Below are positions 16,930-26,092 of a stretch of 64,000 nt of DNA, piece after piece. The notes beneath the pieces were generated by a model, which searched no databases, was not told the origin of the DNA, and was given only the letters and a program-made list of their open reading frames with translations. The DNA comes from Methylophilaceae bacterium (GTDB lineage: Bacteria > Pseudomonadota > Gammaproteobacteria > Burkholderiales > Methylophilaceae): contig JAIYBT010000005.1 of assembly GCA_027488395.1 (NCBI GenBank), forward strand, positions 62,001 to 126,000. The letters run 5' to 3'. A program made the translations under genes and the position numbers. The stretch's first letter is position 1, and every line of letters starts with the position of its first letter.

Positions 16930-17481
16930 TTAGATTTTGCCGTCCAGACCCATCTGATAATACTTATGTACGATCTCTTCTTGGTGCTCAAGCAACCAAT
17001 CAATGCTCGGCTCATGGCGCATGGCCTTTTGAATCGCTTTAAAAGTGGCCTCGCGGTGAATATCAAACAAGGCTTTATGGTCGATCTTTTCTTGCTCCAA
17101 AATCGCTGGGCTGAGCCATACCGAGATAATAATCCCTAAATCGTTGGCTTTGGCTTTCGGAATATCACCACTGCGCACTGCATCCAACACGCCATTGGCA
17201 ATCGCACCCTGCACGGTGCCCATTAAAATATTGGTATAGCGTGTATCTTTGACTGTCACTTTGCTCACCATCAGCGTGGCAGGACGCACCATGATATCGG
17301 TATTCATGATGGCCAAGACACGGGTATGGCCTTTGACTTGGTCACCGAGTAAATTGGCAAAAGCAGTGCCCATTGGGCCATTCATTTCACCAATCGCTAC
17401 TTCTGGTTCGGCTGCGGTGCCAGGTGGGCCGCCTGCGACCAATGCCTCGCCGACGCGCATGATAATCTTTTCGTCACTCAT
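16930..17481 (-). CDS. Formaldehyde-activating enzyme (Fae) family paralogue
   Basis: This 183-residue protein shows the Fae fold signature: VGEALV near the N-terminus, IG-x4-P-x2-TAFANLL, and RVLAIMNTDIMVRPATLMVSKVTV. True Fae condenses formaldehyde with tetrahydromethanopterin. In canonical Fae a conserved catalytic histidine lies five residues before the IG of the second motif. Here that position is Glu (AAEPEVAIG), the preceding loop is two residues longer, and no His occurs in the first 45 residues. The protein therefore probably does not do the Fae reaction by the known mechanism. Fae2/Fae3-type paralogues occur in many methylotrophs. AGGA lies about 10 nt before the ATG. The gene is divergent from transketolase. 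Confidence 0.88.
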   Translation of the reverse strand: MSDEKIIMRVGEALVAGGPPGTAAEPEVAIGEMNGPMGTAFANLLGDQVKGHTRVLAIMNTDIMVRPATLMVSKVTVKDTRYTNILMGTVQGAIANGVLDAVRSGDIPKAKANDLGIIISVWLSPAILEQEKIDHKALFDIHREATFKAIQKAMRHEPSIDWLLEHQEEIVHKYYQMGLDGKI

Positions 17482-17575
17482 GATGGAGTTTCCTTAGGGT
17501 TATGGGGTTGTCCTGCATGTTAGGTGAATTTGTTAGGATTGGCTATCTAGCAATAGCGGATTGCCTGTTTAGTGC

Positions 17576-17604
17576 TTGATGAAAAACGGGTTCTAGGGAA
17601 TAAT
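17576..17604 (+). promoter_or_regulatory. Candidate sigma-70 promoter of transketolase
   Basis: TTGATG and AATAAT are separated by 17 nt. Just downstream, TTTCCG (17611-17616) and CGGAAA (17624-17629) form an inverted repeat that could be an operator. The call rests on sequence resemblance only. Confidence 0.45.
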
Positions 17605-17714
17605 CTAGCCTTTCCGTAAAAGGCGGAAATGTCCGTTCTTTATGACAGATTTCAATTCAGGTTTTGCAGCCAGCTGGTGTAAGACCGTTCCTCATTTAAA
17701 CTAGGGAGAAAACA

Positions 17715-19697
17715 ATGGCAACTCGTGTCGACTTGTGCAACGCCATCCGTGCATTGAGCATGGACGCTGTACAAAAAGCAAACTCAGGTCACCCAGGCGC
17801 GCCGATGGGTATGGCTGAAATTGCTGAAGTAGTGTGGAACCACAACTTAAGCCACAACCCAACCAACCCACAATGGGCTAACCGCGATCGCTTTGTATTG
17901 TCAAACGGCCACGGCTCTATGCTGATTTATTCATTGTTGCATTTGACCGGCTACGATGTGTCTATTGAAGACATCAAAACCTTCCGTCAATTGCATTCGA
18001 AATGTGCAGGCCACCCAGAATTTAGCTATGCCCCAGGCGTTGAAACCACGACCGGCCCATTAGGCCAAGGCATTGCCAACGGCGTGGGTTTCGCCATGGC
18101 AGAAAAATTATTAGCTAGCCAATTTAACAAGCCAGGCCACGACATCGTTGACCACTACACTTACGTGTTTTTAGGCGACGGCTGTATGATGGAAGGCGTT
18201 TCACACGAAGCTTGCGCATTGGCAGGTACGTGGGGCTTAGGCAAGTTAATCGCTTTCTGGGATGACAACGGTATTTCTATCGATGGTCACATTGAAGGTT
18301 GGTACACCGATGACACCGCAGGTCGCTTTAAAGCCTATGGCTGGCACGTGGTTTCAGTCGATGGTCACGACCAAGCAGCGATTCAAAAAGCGGTGGACGA
18401 AGCAAAATCAGTCACAGACAAACCGTCATTGATTTGCTGTAAAACCATCATTGGTAAAGGTTCACCTAACAAATCAGGTTCACACGATTGCCACGGTTCT
18501 GCCTTGGGTGATGCCGAAGTCGCCGCGACCCGTGCTGAAATCGGTTGGGCGCACGAGCCATTTGTGATTCCTGCAGATGTGTATGCAGGTTGGGATCAAA
18601 AAGCCAAAGGTGCCGCACGCGAAGCGGCTTGGGATGCTAAGTTTGCAGCTTATGCGGCGGCTTACCCTGCAGAAGCGGCTGAATTCAAACGCCGTATGGC
18701 AGGTGAGTTGCCAGCGAACTGGCAAGCTGAAACAGACAAAATCATTGCTGCCGTCAACGAAAAAGCTGAAGGCAATGCCTCACGTAAAGCGTCACAAAAC
18801 GCGATTGGTGCATTAGCCCCCTTGTTGCCTGAGTTCTTAGGTGGTTCAGCTGACTTAACTGGTTCTAACTTAACTTCATGCGGTAGCTTTACCCATGTCG
18901 ATGCGAAAAAACCAGGTAACTACATCTCTTACGGTGTGCGTGAATTTGGTATGGCCGCCATCATGAACGGTATGGCCCTACACGGTGGTTTATTGCCATT
19001 TGGCGGTACTTTCCACATGTTCTCTGACTACATGAAAAACGGCATGCGTATGTCAGCGTTGATGCATCAACGCGTGGTGTATGTGTTGACCCATGACTCT
19101 ATCGGTCAAGGCGAAGATGGCCCAACCCACCAACCTGTCGAAAACACCTCAGGCTTGCGTTACATCCCACGTATGGATGTATGGCGTCCAGGTTCAGCCA
19201 CTGAAACCACCGTAGCATGGGTGGCCGCCGTTGAGCGTACACAAGGCCCAACCAGCTTGGTATTAAGCCGTCAAAACTTGGCAGGCATCAAGCACGAAGC
19301 GTCGCAATTAGCGGCCATTCGTAAAGGTGGCTATGTGTTCTCTGACGTGGCTGGTGCACAAGTCATCATCATTGCTAACGGCTCTGAGTTAGATTTGGCG
19401 ATTAAAGCAGCCGCTGAATTAAACGCAGCTGGCACCAAAGTACGCGTAGTGTCTATGCCATCTACCAACGTATTTGACCGTCAAGACCAAGCTTACAAAG
19501 ACAGCGTATTAACCCCAGGCGTAAAACGTGTGGCGGTTGAAGCGGCGCACCCAGATTTCTGGCGTAAGTATGTGGGCTTAGAAGGTGCTGTGGTCGGTAT
19601 CGACACCTTCGGTGAGTCTGCTCCTGGCGGCGCATTGATGAAGCACTTCGGTTTCACGGTTGAAAATGTAGTCAACACAGTGAAATCTGTACTGTAA
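17715..19697 (+). CDS. tkt: Transketolase
   Basis: The 660-residue length is normal for bacterial transketolase. The enzyme moves two-carbon units between sugar phosphates using thiamine diphosphate, in the pentose phosphate and ribulose monophosphate cycles. Visible motifs are [18 protein letters not shown] (N-terminal His/Gly cluster), [20 protein letters not shown], the ThDP motif [14 protein letters not shown] with its NGIS metal ligand region, and in the second half [15 protein letters not shown] and [23 protein letters not shown] precedes the ATG. It stands alone with its own terminator, divergent from the Fae paralogue. In a methylotroph it would regenerate the formaldehyde acceptor ribulose 5-phosphate. 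Confidence 0.97.
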   Translation: MATRVDLCNAIRALSMDAVQKANSGHPGAPMGMAEIAEVVWNHNLSHNPTNPQWANRDRFVLSNGHGSMLIYSLLHLTGYDVSIEDIKTFRQLHSKCAGHPEFSYAPGVETTTGPLGQGIANGVGFAMAEKLLASQFNKPGHDIVDHYTYVFLGDGCMMEGVSHEACALAGTWGLGKLIAFWDDNGISIDGHIEGWYTDDTAGRFKAYGWHVVSVDGHDQAAIQKAVDEAKSVTDKPSLICCKTIIGKGSPNKSGSHDCHGSALGDAEVAATRAEIGWAHEPFVIPADVYAGWDQKAKGAAREAAWDAKFAAYAAAYPAEAAEFKRRMAGELPANWQAETDKIIAAVNEKAEGNASRKASQNAIGALAPLLPEFLGGSADLTGSNLTSCGSFTHVDAKKPGNYISYGVREFGMAAIMNGMALHGGLLPFGGTFHMFSDYMKNGMRMSALMHQRVVYVLTHDSIGQGEDGPTHQPVENTSGLRYIPRMDVWRPGSATETTVAWVAAVERTQGPTSLVLSRQNLAGIKHEASQLAAIRKGGYVFSDVAGAQVIIIANGSELDLAIKAAAELNAAGTKVRVVSMPSTNVFDRQDQAYKDSVLTPGVKRVAVEAAHPDFWRKYVGLEGAVVGIDTFGESAPGGALMKHFGFTVENVVNTVKSVL

Positions 19698-19720
19698 TTT
19701 AAGTCAGATTGACCGAATAA

Positions 19721-19748
19721 AAACCGCCTCTTTTGAGGCGGTTTTTTT
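19721..19748 (+). terminator. Rho-independent terminator after tkt
   Basis: The stem is AAACCGCCTC / GAGGCGGTTT with a short T-rich loop, followed by a run of T. Confidence 0.92.
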
Positions 19749-19782
19749 ATGTGCGTTAATCTTCAACTGATTGAACGACGGC

Positions 19783-19947
19783 CTAGCGCGGACGTCGTAC
19801 GCCAAATAAATAACTGGCAATGGCCAACACAATAAAGATAAAAAACAATATTTTTGCAATCCCTGCAGCGCTGACAGCCAAGCTGGTAAAGCCAAACAGG
19901 GCAGCCACTAAAGCAATCACAAAAAACAACACTGTGTAATACAACAT
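19783..19947 (-). CDS. DUF1328 small membrane protein (YtjA-like)
   Basis: This 54-residue protein has two hydrophobic helices ([18 protein letters not shown] and [20 protein letters not shown]) and a basic tail (GVRRPR), the pattern of the DUF1328/YtjA family. The start at 19947 is chosen because AAGGAG lies 7 nt before it; an ATG two codons upstream would sit directly on that site. The family is usually found among envelope-stress genes, as here. Its molecular function is not known. Confidence 0.85.
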   Translation of the reverse strand: MLYYTVLFFVIALVAALFGFTSLAVSAAGIAKILFFIFIVLAIASYLFGVRRPR

Positions 19948-20011
19948 ATGCATACTCCTTAATAATTTGGGATTCATCGAGGATGGCCTTTGACCATCAT
20001 GGATTGTTTAA

Positions 20012-20632
20012 TCAGTATTTACCGTATTTGGTATTGGCTGTTTTTAAACAATTGTCTTTGGCCGTGCTGGCCAACGCATCACACTTTTCTTCGGCTACTT
20101 TAAGTGCGGCAGCACGTTCGTCTTTGGAAGCATCTGCACGGATTTCTTGATTATCTTGTCTGGCCTCGGCTTTTGCATCCATGGATTTTTGATTGGCCTC
20201 GACATTGCTGGCCGAGGTTTTTAACAGCACTTTTGCTTCTGATTTAGCCGTCACCCAAGCCGCTTTGGCTTCTTTTACGCACACATCTTTGGGGTTGCCA
20301 GAGACATCATCACATTGCTGTATTGCGACATCATAGGCCGCTTCGCCTTTTGCCATGCTGACCTTATATTGGGTTTTTAAGGTCGATTTTTGTTGATGGT
20401 TTAACTCGGCCAAGGCAATGGCTTGCTTGCCTTTGGCTTCTGCCATGCAAATATCTTTGGCATTACCTGCTTGCGAAGTGCACGCTTTGGCATCGGCTTG
20501 ATAGGCCGATTTGATATGGCCTTTACTGATTTTCATATTGGTAGAGGACAGCGATTGTGCGATGGCATGACTGCCAATCAATAAACAAGCAGCTAAGACT
20601 GCGTGGCGGAGTAGGGCGCGTGAGGTTTTCAT
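20012..20632 (-). CDS. Exported helical protein with three C-x10-C repeats
   Basis: The 206-residue protein has a signal peptide (AVLAACLLIGSHAIA, cleavage before QSLSS). The mature protein is Ala/Lys-rich and helical. It contains three copies of a Cys-x10-Cys unit, each followed by a charged helix: ACTSQAGNAKDICMAEAK, QCDDVSGNPKDVCVKEAK and KCDALASTAKDNCLKTA. Paired cysteines in an exported protein suggest helical hairpins closed by disulfides. It resembles hypothetical periplasmic stress proteins of betaproteobacteria; no function is assigned. AGGAA precedes the ATG. Its neighbours are the DUF1328, CsbD and PRC-barrel genes. Confidence 0.8.
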   Translation of the reverse strand: MKTSRALLRHAVLAACLLIGSHAIAQSLSSTNMKISKGHIKSAYQADAKACTSQAGNAKDICMAEAKGKQAIALAELNHQQKSTLKTQYKVSMAKGEAAYDVAIQQCDDVSGNPKDVCVKEAKAAWVTAKSEAKVLLKTSASNVEANQKSMDAKAEARQDNQEIRADASKDERAAALKVAEEKCDALASTAKDNCLKTANTKYGKY

Positions 20633-20840
20633 GAGGGTTCCTTAAAGCAGATTTTTTCAAAGTACCATAATGGCTTTGTACGCTTACCATACGGGGTGCG
20701 ATAGCCTCAGTCTGTTCGCTATAAAACGTAAGCCATGTGGTGATACCCACCCTGCGATGTATCTGACCGCTCAGTATCAAGCCTATGTGTTTAATCGCAC
20801 TGACTAGGCTTTAAACCGCGCTTAATCTAGATGTTGTGAT

Positions 20841-20854
20841 GAGGAATCTTCCTC
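20841..20854. promoter_or_regulatory. Short palindrome upstream of the CsbD gene
   Basis: GAGGAA-TC-TTCCTC is a perfect 6-2-6 inverted repeat 33 bp before the CsbD start. The segment GGAATC, 15 nt and CGTATA also has the look of an ECF-type promoter. Both readings are speculative. Confidence 0.3.
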
Positions 20855-20887
20855 TTTAATCAACGTATACAGCACTTAGGAGCCGAT

Positions 20888-21094
20888 ATGAACAAAGATC
20901 AACTGAACGGAAAAGCCAAAAAAATCACGGGCAATATACAAGCGGTCACTGGCAAATGGATGGACAAGCCCGCGCTTGAAGAGAAAGGCAAAGTGACGCA
21001 GGCCAAGGGTGTGTTGCAAGAAGCTTACGGTGACGCTAAAGAGCACCTCAGTGATGTACAGCATACGATTAAAGATGCGATTCAACCCAAATAA
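20888..21094 (+). CDS. CsbD-family stress protein
   Basis: This 68-residue hydrophilic protein begins MNKDQLNGKAKKITGNIQAV and has a second half with EEKGKVTQAKGVLQEAYGDAKE. This is the two-helix CsbD pattern of lysines, glycines and alanines. CsbD-like proteins accumulate under general stress in many bacteria, but their biochemical role is unknown. AGGAG lies before the ATG. It is followed 37 bp later by the PRC-barrel gene, probably co-transcribed. Confidence 0.9.
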   Translation: MNKDQLNGKAKKITGNIQAVTGKWMDKPALEEKGKVTQAKGVLQEAYGDAKEHLSDVQHTIKDAIQPK

Positions 21095-21131
21095 ATGCCA
21101 CTGATCACTTTATAACTTCAAGGAAATCAAC

Positions 21132-21539
21132 ATGACCACTAACAGCCAAGAACAGCAATTTAACCATAGCGCCTCCCATCACAACGGTCCTGGCCCAAGG
21201 CTGATGGGTGCAGATACCCTGATGGGCAATGACGTGTTTAATCGTCAGGACGAAGATTTAGGCGATATTAAAGAAATCATGCTCGATGTACCAGCTGGCC
21301 GCATCAGTTACGCGGTGTTGTCTTACGGTGGCATTTTAGGCATGGGTGAAAAGTTGTTTGCCGTGCCTTGGCATGCCTTAACGTTGGATACCGAACACAA
21401 ACGTTTTACGCTCGATGTGAGCAAAGAACGCCTCGAAAATGCGCCAGGGTTTGATAAAGACCACTGGCCAAATATGTCCGACCGCGGATGGGCGCAAAAT
21501 ATACATGCCTACTACGGCACTACATTGCCCGATATGTAA
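21132..21539 (+). CDS. PRC-barrel domain protein
   Basis: The 135-residue protein has a PRC-barrel core starting about residue 28: LMGADTLMGNDVFNRQDEDL, GDIKEIMLDVPAGRISYAVL, then LFAVPWHALTLDTEHKRFTL. PRC-barrels are small beta-barrel modules found in photosynthetic reaction centres, RimM and many stress-linked proteins. AAGGAAA precedes the ATG. It probably forms an operon with csbD. Confidence 0.9.
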   Translation: MTTNSQEQQFNHSASHHNGPGPRLMGADTLMGNDVFNRQDEDLGDIKEIMLDVPAGRISYAVLSYGGILGMGEKLFAVPWHALTLDTEHKRFTLDVSKERLENAPGFDKDHWPNMSDRGWAQNIHAYYGTTLPDM

Positions 21540-21645
21540 GCAACGTTTGCTTTGTGATTGTGGCGCTCAAGCAGGGCTATGATTCAACCGCCCAACGTGA
21601 ATGGGCTTTGATGGGTGCTCAACAATCAGCTATGCCAACACACGC

Positions 21646-21671
21646 ACCACCTCAAGTTGAGGTGGTTTTTT
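21646..21671 (+). terminator. Rho-independent terminator
   Basis: The stem ACCACCTCAA/TTGAGGTGGT is followed by six T. It lies about 107 bp after the PRC-barrel stop. Confidence 0.88.
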
Positions 21672-21751
21672 GAGGATTATCAACCCTCAGCGCGCACCTC
21701 GTGCGCTGGTGATGGTCTGTATACGTGATAAAACAACAATGAAACCACAGT

Positions 21752-21982
21752 ATGATCAATCGCGTGTACTGGACCGAACATGAGCAGATTCACTATCAGG
21801 ATTTTGATGATGTGGTGGCATCACTCAAATTTACCCAAGCCCTACGCAAAACCCCTAGCGTGAGCCTGATTGCAACCGCCATCAACGAGCAGACCATTGT
21901 GGGTGGCTTAGGCGTAGATAGTGTTGAAAACGGCAAACTGCCCTCAGGCGATACTTATGGCTGGAGGAAACGTAGACCATAA
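21752..21982 (+). CDS. Hypothetical small protein
   Basis: This 76-residue protein has MINRVYWTEHEQIHYQDFDD at the start and ends GDTYGWRKRRP. I recall similar short proteins (aromatic N-terminus, central VSLIAT strand, GVD...G...YxWKKRR end) in assorted proteobacteria, without known function. No strong ribosome binding site is visible, and it stands alone between a terminator and the RIO kinase gene. Confidence 0.6.
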   Translation: MINRVYWTEHEQIHYQDFDDVVASLKFTQALRKTPSVSLIATAINEQTIVGGLGVDSVENGKLPSGDTYGWRKRRP

Positions 21983-22161
21983 TCATCCGTATATACACGC
22001 ATGAGCGCAGTATGAGCAGCGCTGTGGGGCGACACAAACCCTACCAACAATGACCAACTGGCCTAACCAACTTCCTCTTAAATCTTGTAGAAGACTGCAT
22101 AAAAGGTTTAGCGATTGGGCAATTAATTTTAGCCTAAGCCAAATCATCGTTAGTCCTCACC

Positions 22162-23037
22162 ATGAAAACACCCAAAAGATTAGAACCGCTGATTGAAGAT
22201 GGCGTGATAGATGCAGTCATGCGCCAATTAATGAGTGGCAAAGAAGCCACCGTATACGTGGTGCGCTGTGGCGAAGAGATCCGCTGCGCAAAAGTCTATA
22301 AAGAAGCCAATCAACGCAGTTTTCGCCAATCTGTCGATTACACCGAAGGTCGCAAAGTCAAAAATAGCCGCCAAGCGCGCGCCATGGCCAAAGGCTCCAA
22401 CTATGGTAAACAAGCGCAAGAAGCTGCCTGGCAAAGTGCAGAGGTCGATGCCCTCTATCGCCTAGCCGCGGCAGGTGTGAGCGTGCCCACCCCTTACCAA
22501 TTTTATGAGGGGGTGTTAATCATGGATTTAATCACCGACGACGAAGGCAATGCCGCGCCACGGCTCAACGACGTGGTGTTCACCGCCGATGAAGCGCGCC
22601 AGCATCACCAAGCACTGATTCAAGAAGTCGTCCGCATGCTCTGCGCGGGCATTGTGCATGGCGATTTATCTGAATTTAATATCCTGCTGAGTAGCCAAGG
22701 CCCAATCATTATCGACTTACCGCAAGCCGTTGACGCCGCCGGTAACAATCAAGCCAAAAGCATGCTTGAGCGCGATGTGGGTAATTTAGCTGACTTTTTT
22801 GGCCAGTTTGCGTCTGAACTGCTCAATACCCAATATGGCAAAGAAATCTGGGCGCTCTACGCCAAAGGCGCCCTTACGCCTCAAACTGTGCTTACAGGCA
22901 AATTCCAACAAGACAACAAGCCAGTCGATTTAAAAAGTGTGGTGCGCGTGATAGATGCTGTACGTGATGATGAAGCTAAAAAGCAAATGCGCTTGGCCGA
23001 AGCCAAAGCAGCGTTGCCAAAGCCTAAGCGGTTTTAA
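22162..23037 (+). CDS. RIO1-family serine/threonine protein kinase
   Basis: The 291-residue protein shows RIO kinase motifs. The nucleotide loop is GKEATVYVV with the following Lys (CAKVYKEANQRSF). The catalytic loop is VHGDLSEFNILL, with Asp and Asn in the expected places. The metal-binding Asp is in IIIDLPQAVD, the RIO form of the DFG motif. Bacterial RIO1-like kinases are common in gamma- and betaproteobacteria; their substrates are poorly known. The C-terminus is Lys-rich (EAKAALPKPKRF). It is monocistronic, with a terminator-like hairpin just after it. Confidence 0.9.
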   Translation: MKTPKRLEPLIEDGVIDAVMRQLMSGKEATVYVVRCGEEIRCAKVYKEANQRSFRQSVDYTEGRKVKNSRQARAMAKGSNYGKQAQEAAWQSAEVDALYRLAAAGVSVPTPYQFYEGVLIMDLITDDEGNAAPRLNDVVFTADEARQHHQALIQEVVRMLCAGIVHGDLSEFNILLSSQGPIIIDLPQAVDAAGNNQAKSMLERDVGNLADFFGQFASELLNTQYGKEIWALYAKGALTPQTVLTGKFQQDNKPVDLKSVVRVIDAVRDDEAKKQMRLAEAKAALPKPKRF

Positions 23038-23060
23038 GAACGTTAAGTATTGCGTTTTTG

Positions 23061-23089
23061 AGTAGTCTGCATCGCGCAGGCTACTTTTC
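23061..23089 (+). terminator. Probable terminator after the RIO kinase gene
   Basis: AGTAGTCTGC and GCAGGCTACT pair (one G-T) around a 4-nt loop and are followed by TTTTCT. Confidence 0.65.
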
Positions 23090-23436
23090 TAAACCTGACA
23101 CTGATGATGAATGCCGCTATCACTATGATTGAGATGTTTTTTGCAGGACCAGACCCTGATGATCTCATGTGCATCAAGAGATGAAAGCCTAGATATTTGA
23201 ATGTATCGAAGTGTTTTACAATCGACAACGGTGTCACAACCATCTCAACCAATTGAGTCCAATTGATTTTGAAAAGCGATAAATTGGAGCCTGATCATCG
23301 TCTTTTAAAGTGGTTGAAGCCCAGTCTATTTGGCGACGATTTCATGGAAAACCGTAGCTCGCTAAATTAAACCAATTCAAACACGCAAACTCTCAAATAT
23401 AATCCTCACTCAATCTGAAAACCTTAGGTACCCCTC
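23090..23436. other. Intergenic stretch without recognised feature
   Basis: About 350 bp between the RIO kinase terminator and pepN. I see no credible gene, tRNA or long repeat. Short open frames here lack a ribosome binding site and family resemblance. The pepN promoter should lie near 23390-23430. Confidence 0.5.
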
Positions 23437-26046
23437 ATGCGCACCGAAAACGCTGTTGCACCAAAAACCATTTATCTTAAAGACTACACGCCAGCGCCTT
23501 ATTTGGCCGAGCAGGTGGATTTAAATGTTCATTTAATGCCCGGTAAAACCACGGTGACTGCCACGGTGCGTTATGTAAAAAACCCCAAGGGGGTATCGGC
23601 TGATTTGGTGCTAGATGGTGAAGAGCAAACGCTGATTGCTGTGCGTAAAGATGGTGAGCCTTTTGACGGGTATACGCTCACCGATGGACAGATGATCATT
23701 ACTAACCCAGGCGAGGCGTTTACCTTAACCATTGTGAGTGAAATTCACCCTGAGGCCAATACCGCGCTTGAGGGCTTGTATCAATCGCAAGGCACCTATT
23801 GCACACAGTGCGAGGCTGAGGGTTTTCGGCGCATTACTTACTACCAAGACCGGCCCGATGTATTGAGTGTCTTTACCGTGCGCATTGAAGGCGACGCCAA
23901 GGCGTATCCGGTGATGTTGTCGAATGGTAACTTGCAAGAGGAGGGCACCCTCGACCACGGTCGCCATTACCGCGTGTGGCATGACCCGTTCCCCAAGCCA
24001 TGTTATTTGTTTGCGCTGGTGGCGGGTGATTTGGTGCGGGTGGCCGATACCTTTACCACCATAACAGGGCGCAAGGTGGATTTGCATATTTATGTGCGTG
24101 CAGGCGATGAGCGCCAATGTAGCCACGCCATGACCTCGTTAAAAAAATCCATGCGCTGGGATGAGGAAGTGTATGGCCGTGAGTATCAATTAGAGTTATT
24201 TAATATTGTGGCCGTGAGCGACTTTAATATGGGCGCCATGGAGAACACCTCACTCAATGTGTTTAACACCGCTTTGGTGTTAGCGCATCAAGACACCGCA
24301 ACAGATAATGATTTTATGAGTGTAGAGGGCGTGATTGCGCACGAGTATTTTCATAACTGGACGGGTAACCGTGTGACTTGCCGTGATTGGTTTCAGCTTT
24401 CGCTTAAAGAAGGCTTTACCGTGTTTCGTGATCAAGCGTTTAGTGCAGATATGAACTCGCGCGCGGTATTGCGGATTGATGATGTAAACACCTTGCGTCG
24501 CCTGCAATTTGCCGAAGATGGTAGCCCCCTCGCGCACAGCGTACAGCCCGACCAGTTTATTGAGATTAGTAACTTTTATACCAAAACCATCTATGACAAA
24601 GGCGCTGAGCTGATTCGTATGCAGCACACCTTGTTGGGCGCGGAGACTTTCCGTCAAGCCACCGATGTCTATTTTGATCGCTATGATGGTCAAGCCGTCA
24701 CCTGTGATGATTTTGTGCAATGCATGGCAGAGGCCTCTGGCCGTGACATGACGCAGTTTTTTAGATGGTATAAACAAGCGGGCACGCCTACGCTAGAGGC
24801 CAGCCAGCACTATGATGCGGCCAGCCACACTTATACCTTACACTTTAAACAATTGCAGCCTGATACGCCGGGGCAAACCGATAAACAGCCGTTGTTGATT
24901 CCGATAGCCGTGGGTCTGTTAGACGCCGCGGGTCAAGAAATTGTCCCCACACAAGTGTTAGAAATGACAGAACGTGAGCAATCATTCACTTTCGCTGGTA
25001 TCAGCGCGCCGCCAGTGCCTTCAATCTTGCGTGGCTTTTCGGCACCGGTGAAATTAGTCACCGATTTAAGCGATGACGCGTTGCGGTTATTGCAAGTACA
25101 CGACACCGATGGCTTTAACAAATGGGAGGCTGGGCAAACCCTCGCGCTACGCACGATTGCGCGGGTGATGCAGGATGCCAACGCCGATATTTCGCAATTT
25201 ATTGCCGATATGGGGGTATTGATTCAACAAGGTCTGAACCCCGCATCAGACAAAGCCTTGCTAGCCCGTGCCTTGAGCTTACCGCTGATTGGCGTGATTG
25301 GGCAGTATTTGCCCGTGATTGACCCGGCGGCGATTGACCAAGCACGCACCCATTTACTCACCCAACTGAAGCGCGCGCACAAAGCGGCATTAGAGGCAGT
25401 CTATGCCGCTAATGGTAAATCAGGCAGCTTTGATATTAGTCCGCAAGCCATGGGTCGCCGCGCATTACAAGAGGCGGTGCTAGAGATACTCACCGTGACC
25501 AACGGCACTGGTTGCGCTACGCGTGCCAAAGCGCATTATGACGCCGCTGATAATATGACAGACCGCGTGACCGCTTTAGCCAGCCTCACTGACAGCACAC
25601 AGCCCGAGCGCGACGCGGTGTTTGCTGATTTTTATCAACGGTTTAAAGACTACCCGTTGGTGATTGATAAGTGGTTTTCGTTACAGGCGCTGTCAAAACG
25701 CGCACAGATTTTTGAAGACATTGCCCGCTTGCGCGAGCACCCAGACTTTAATCTCAAAAACCCAAACCGCGTGCGCGCGCTGTATACCGCGTTTGCGATC
25801 AATAACCCGGTTAAATTCCACGACCCCAGCGGCCAAGGCTATGCATTTTTGCGCGACGCGATTATTGCGCTTAACGCCATTAACCCACAAATGTCCGCGC
25901 GCATGGTGACCCCGCTGCGTGAGTGGAAGCGCTACACCCCTGCGCTACAAGCACAGATGAAAGCGACGCTGGAAGCGGTATTAGCCACCCCTAATCTATC
26001 GAACGATGTGTTTGAGGTGGTGAGCAAAAGTTTAAACGCGTCTTGA
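23437..26046 (+). CDS. pepN: Aminopeptidase N (M1 family)
   Basis: At 869 residues this matches the bacterial PepN length. It is a zinc metallopeptidase removing N-terminal residues from peptides in the cytoplasm. The substrate-recognition motif MGAMENTSLN (GAMEN) precedes the zinc site VIAHEYFHNWTGNRVTCRDW, with the second Glu ligand in LSLKEGFTVF (HExxH-x18-E). N-terminal beta domain residues such as YCTQCEAEGFRRITYYQDRPD and the helical C-terminal domain are typical of the E. coli-type enzyme. It is a single gene, convergent with the ETF-quinone oxidoreductase gene 46 bp away. Confidence 0.97.
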   Translation: MRTENAVAPKTIYLKDYTPAPYLAEQVDLNVHLMPGKTTVTATVRYVKNPKGVSADLVLDGEEQTLIAVRKDGEPFDGYTLTDGQMIITNPGEAFTLTIVSEIHPEANTALEGLYQSQGTYCTQCEAEGFRRITYYQDRPDVLSVFTVRIEGDAKAYPVMLSNGNLQEEGTLDHGRHYRVWHDPFPKPCYLFALVAGDLVRVADTFTTITGRKVDLHIYVRAGDERQCSHAMTSLKKSMRWDEEVYGREYQLELFNIVAVSDFNMGAMENTSLNVFNTALVLAHQDTATDNDFMSVEGVIAHEYFHNWTGNRVTCRDWFQLSLKEGFTVFRDQAFSADMNSRAVLRIDDVNTLRRLQFAEDGSPLAHSVQPDQFIEISNFYTKTIYDKGAELIRMQHTLLGAETFRQATDVYFDRYDGQAVTCDDFVQCMAEASGRDMTQFFRWYKQAGTPTLEASQHYDAASHTYTLHFKQLQPDTPGQTDKQPLLIPIAVGLLDAAGQEIVPTQVLEMTEREQSFTFAGISAPPVPSILRGFSAPVKLVTDLSDDALRLLQVHDTDGFNKWEAGQTLALRTIARVMQDANADISQFIADMGVLIQQGLNPASDKALLARALSLPLIGVIGQYLPVIDPAAIDQARTHLLTQLKRAHKAALEAVYAANGKSGSFDISPQAMGRRALQEAVLEILTVTNGTGCATRAKAHYDAADNMTDRVTALASLTDSTQPERDAVFADFYQRFKDYPLVIDKWFSLQALSKRAQIFEDIARLREHPDFNLKNPNRVRALYTAFAINNPVKFHDPSGQGYAFLRDAIIALNAINPQMSARMVTPLREWKRYTPALQAQMKATLEAVLATPNLSNDVFEVVSKSLNAS

Positions 26047-26092
26047 TTTTGTTGCGGTGCCTACGGCGTAGCCTTGGTAGTTGACATCACGC

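Noticed and set aside
23090-23436. Possible small gene or RNA between the RIO kinase gene and pepN
   Set aside because: The short frames have no ribosome binding site or family pattern, and no tRNA-like or conserved RNA fold was seen.
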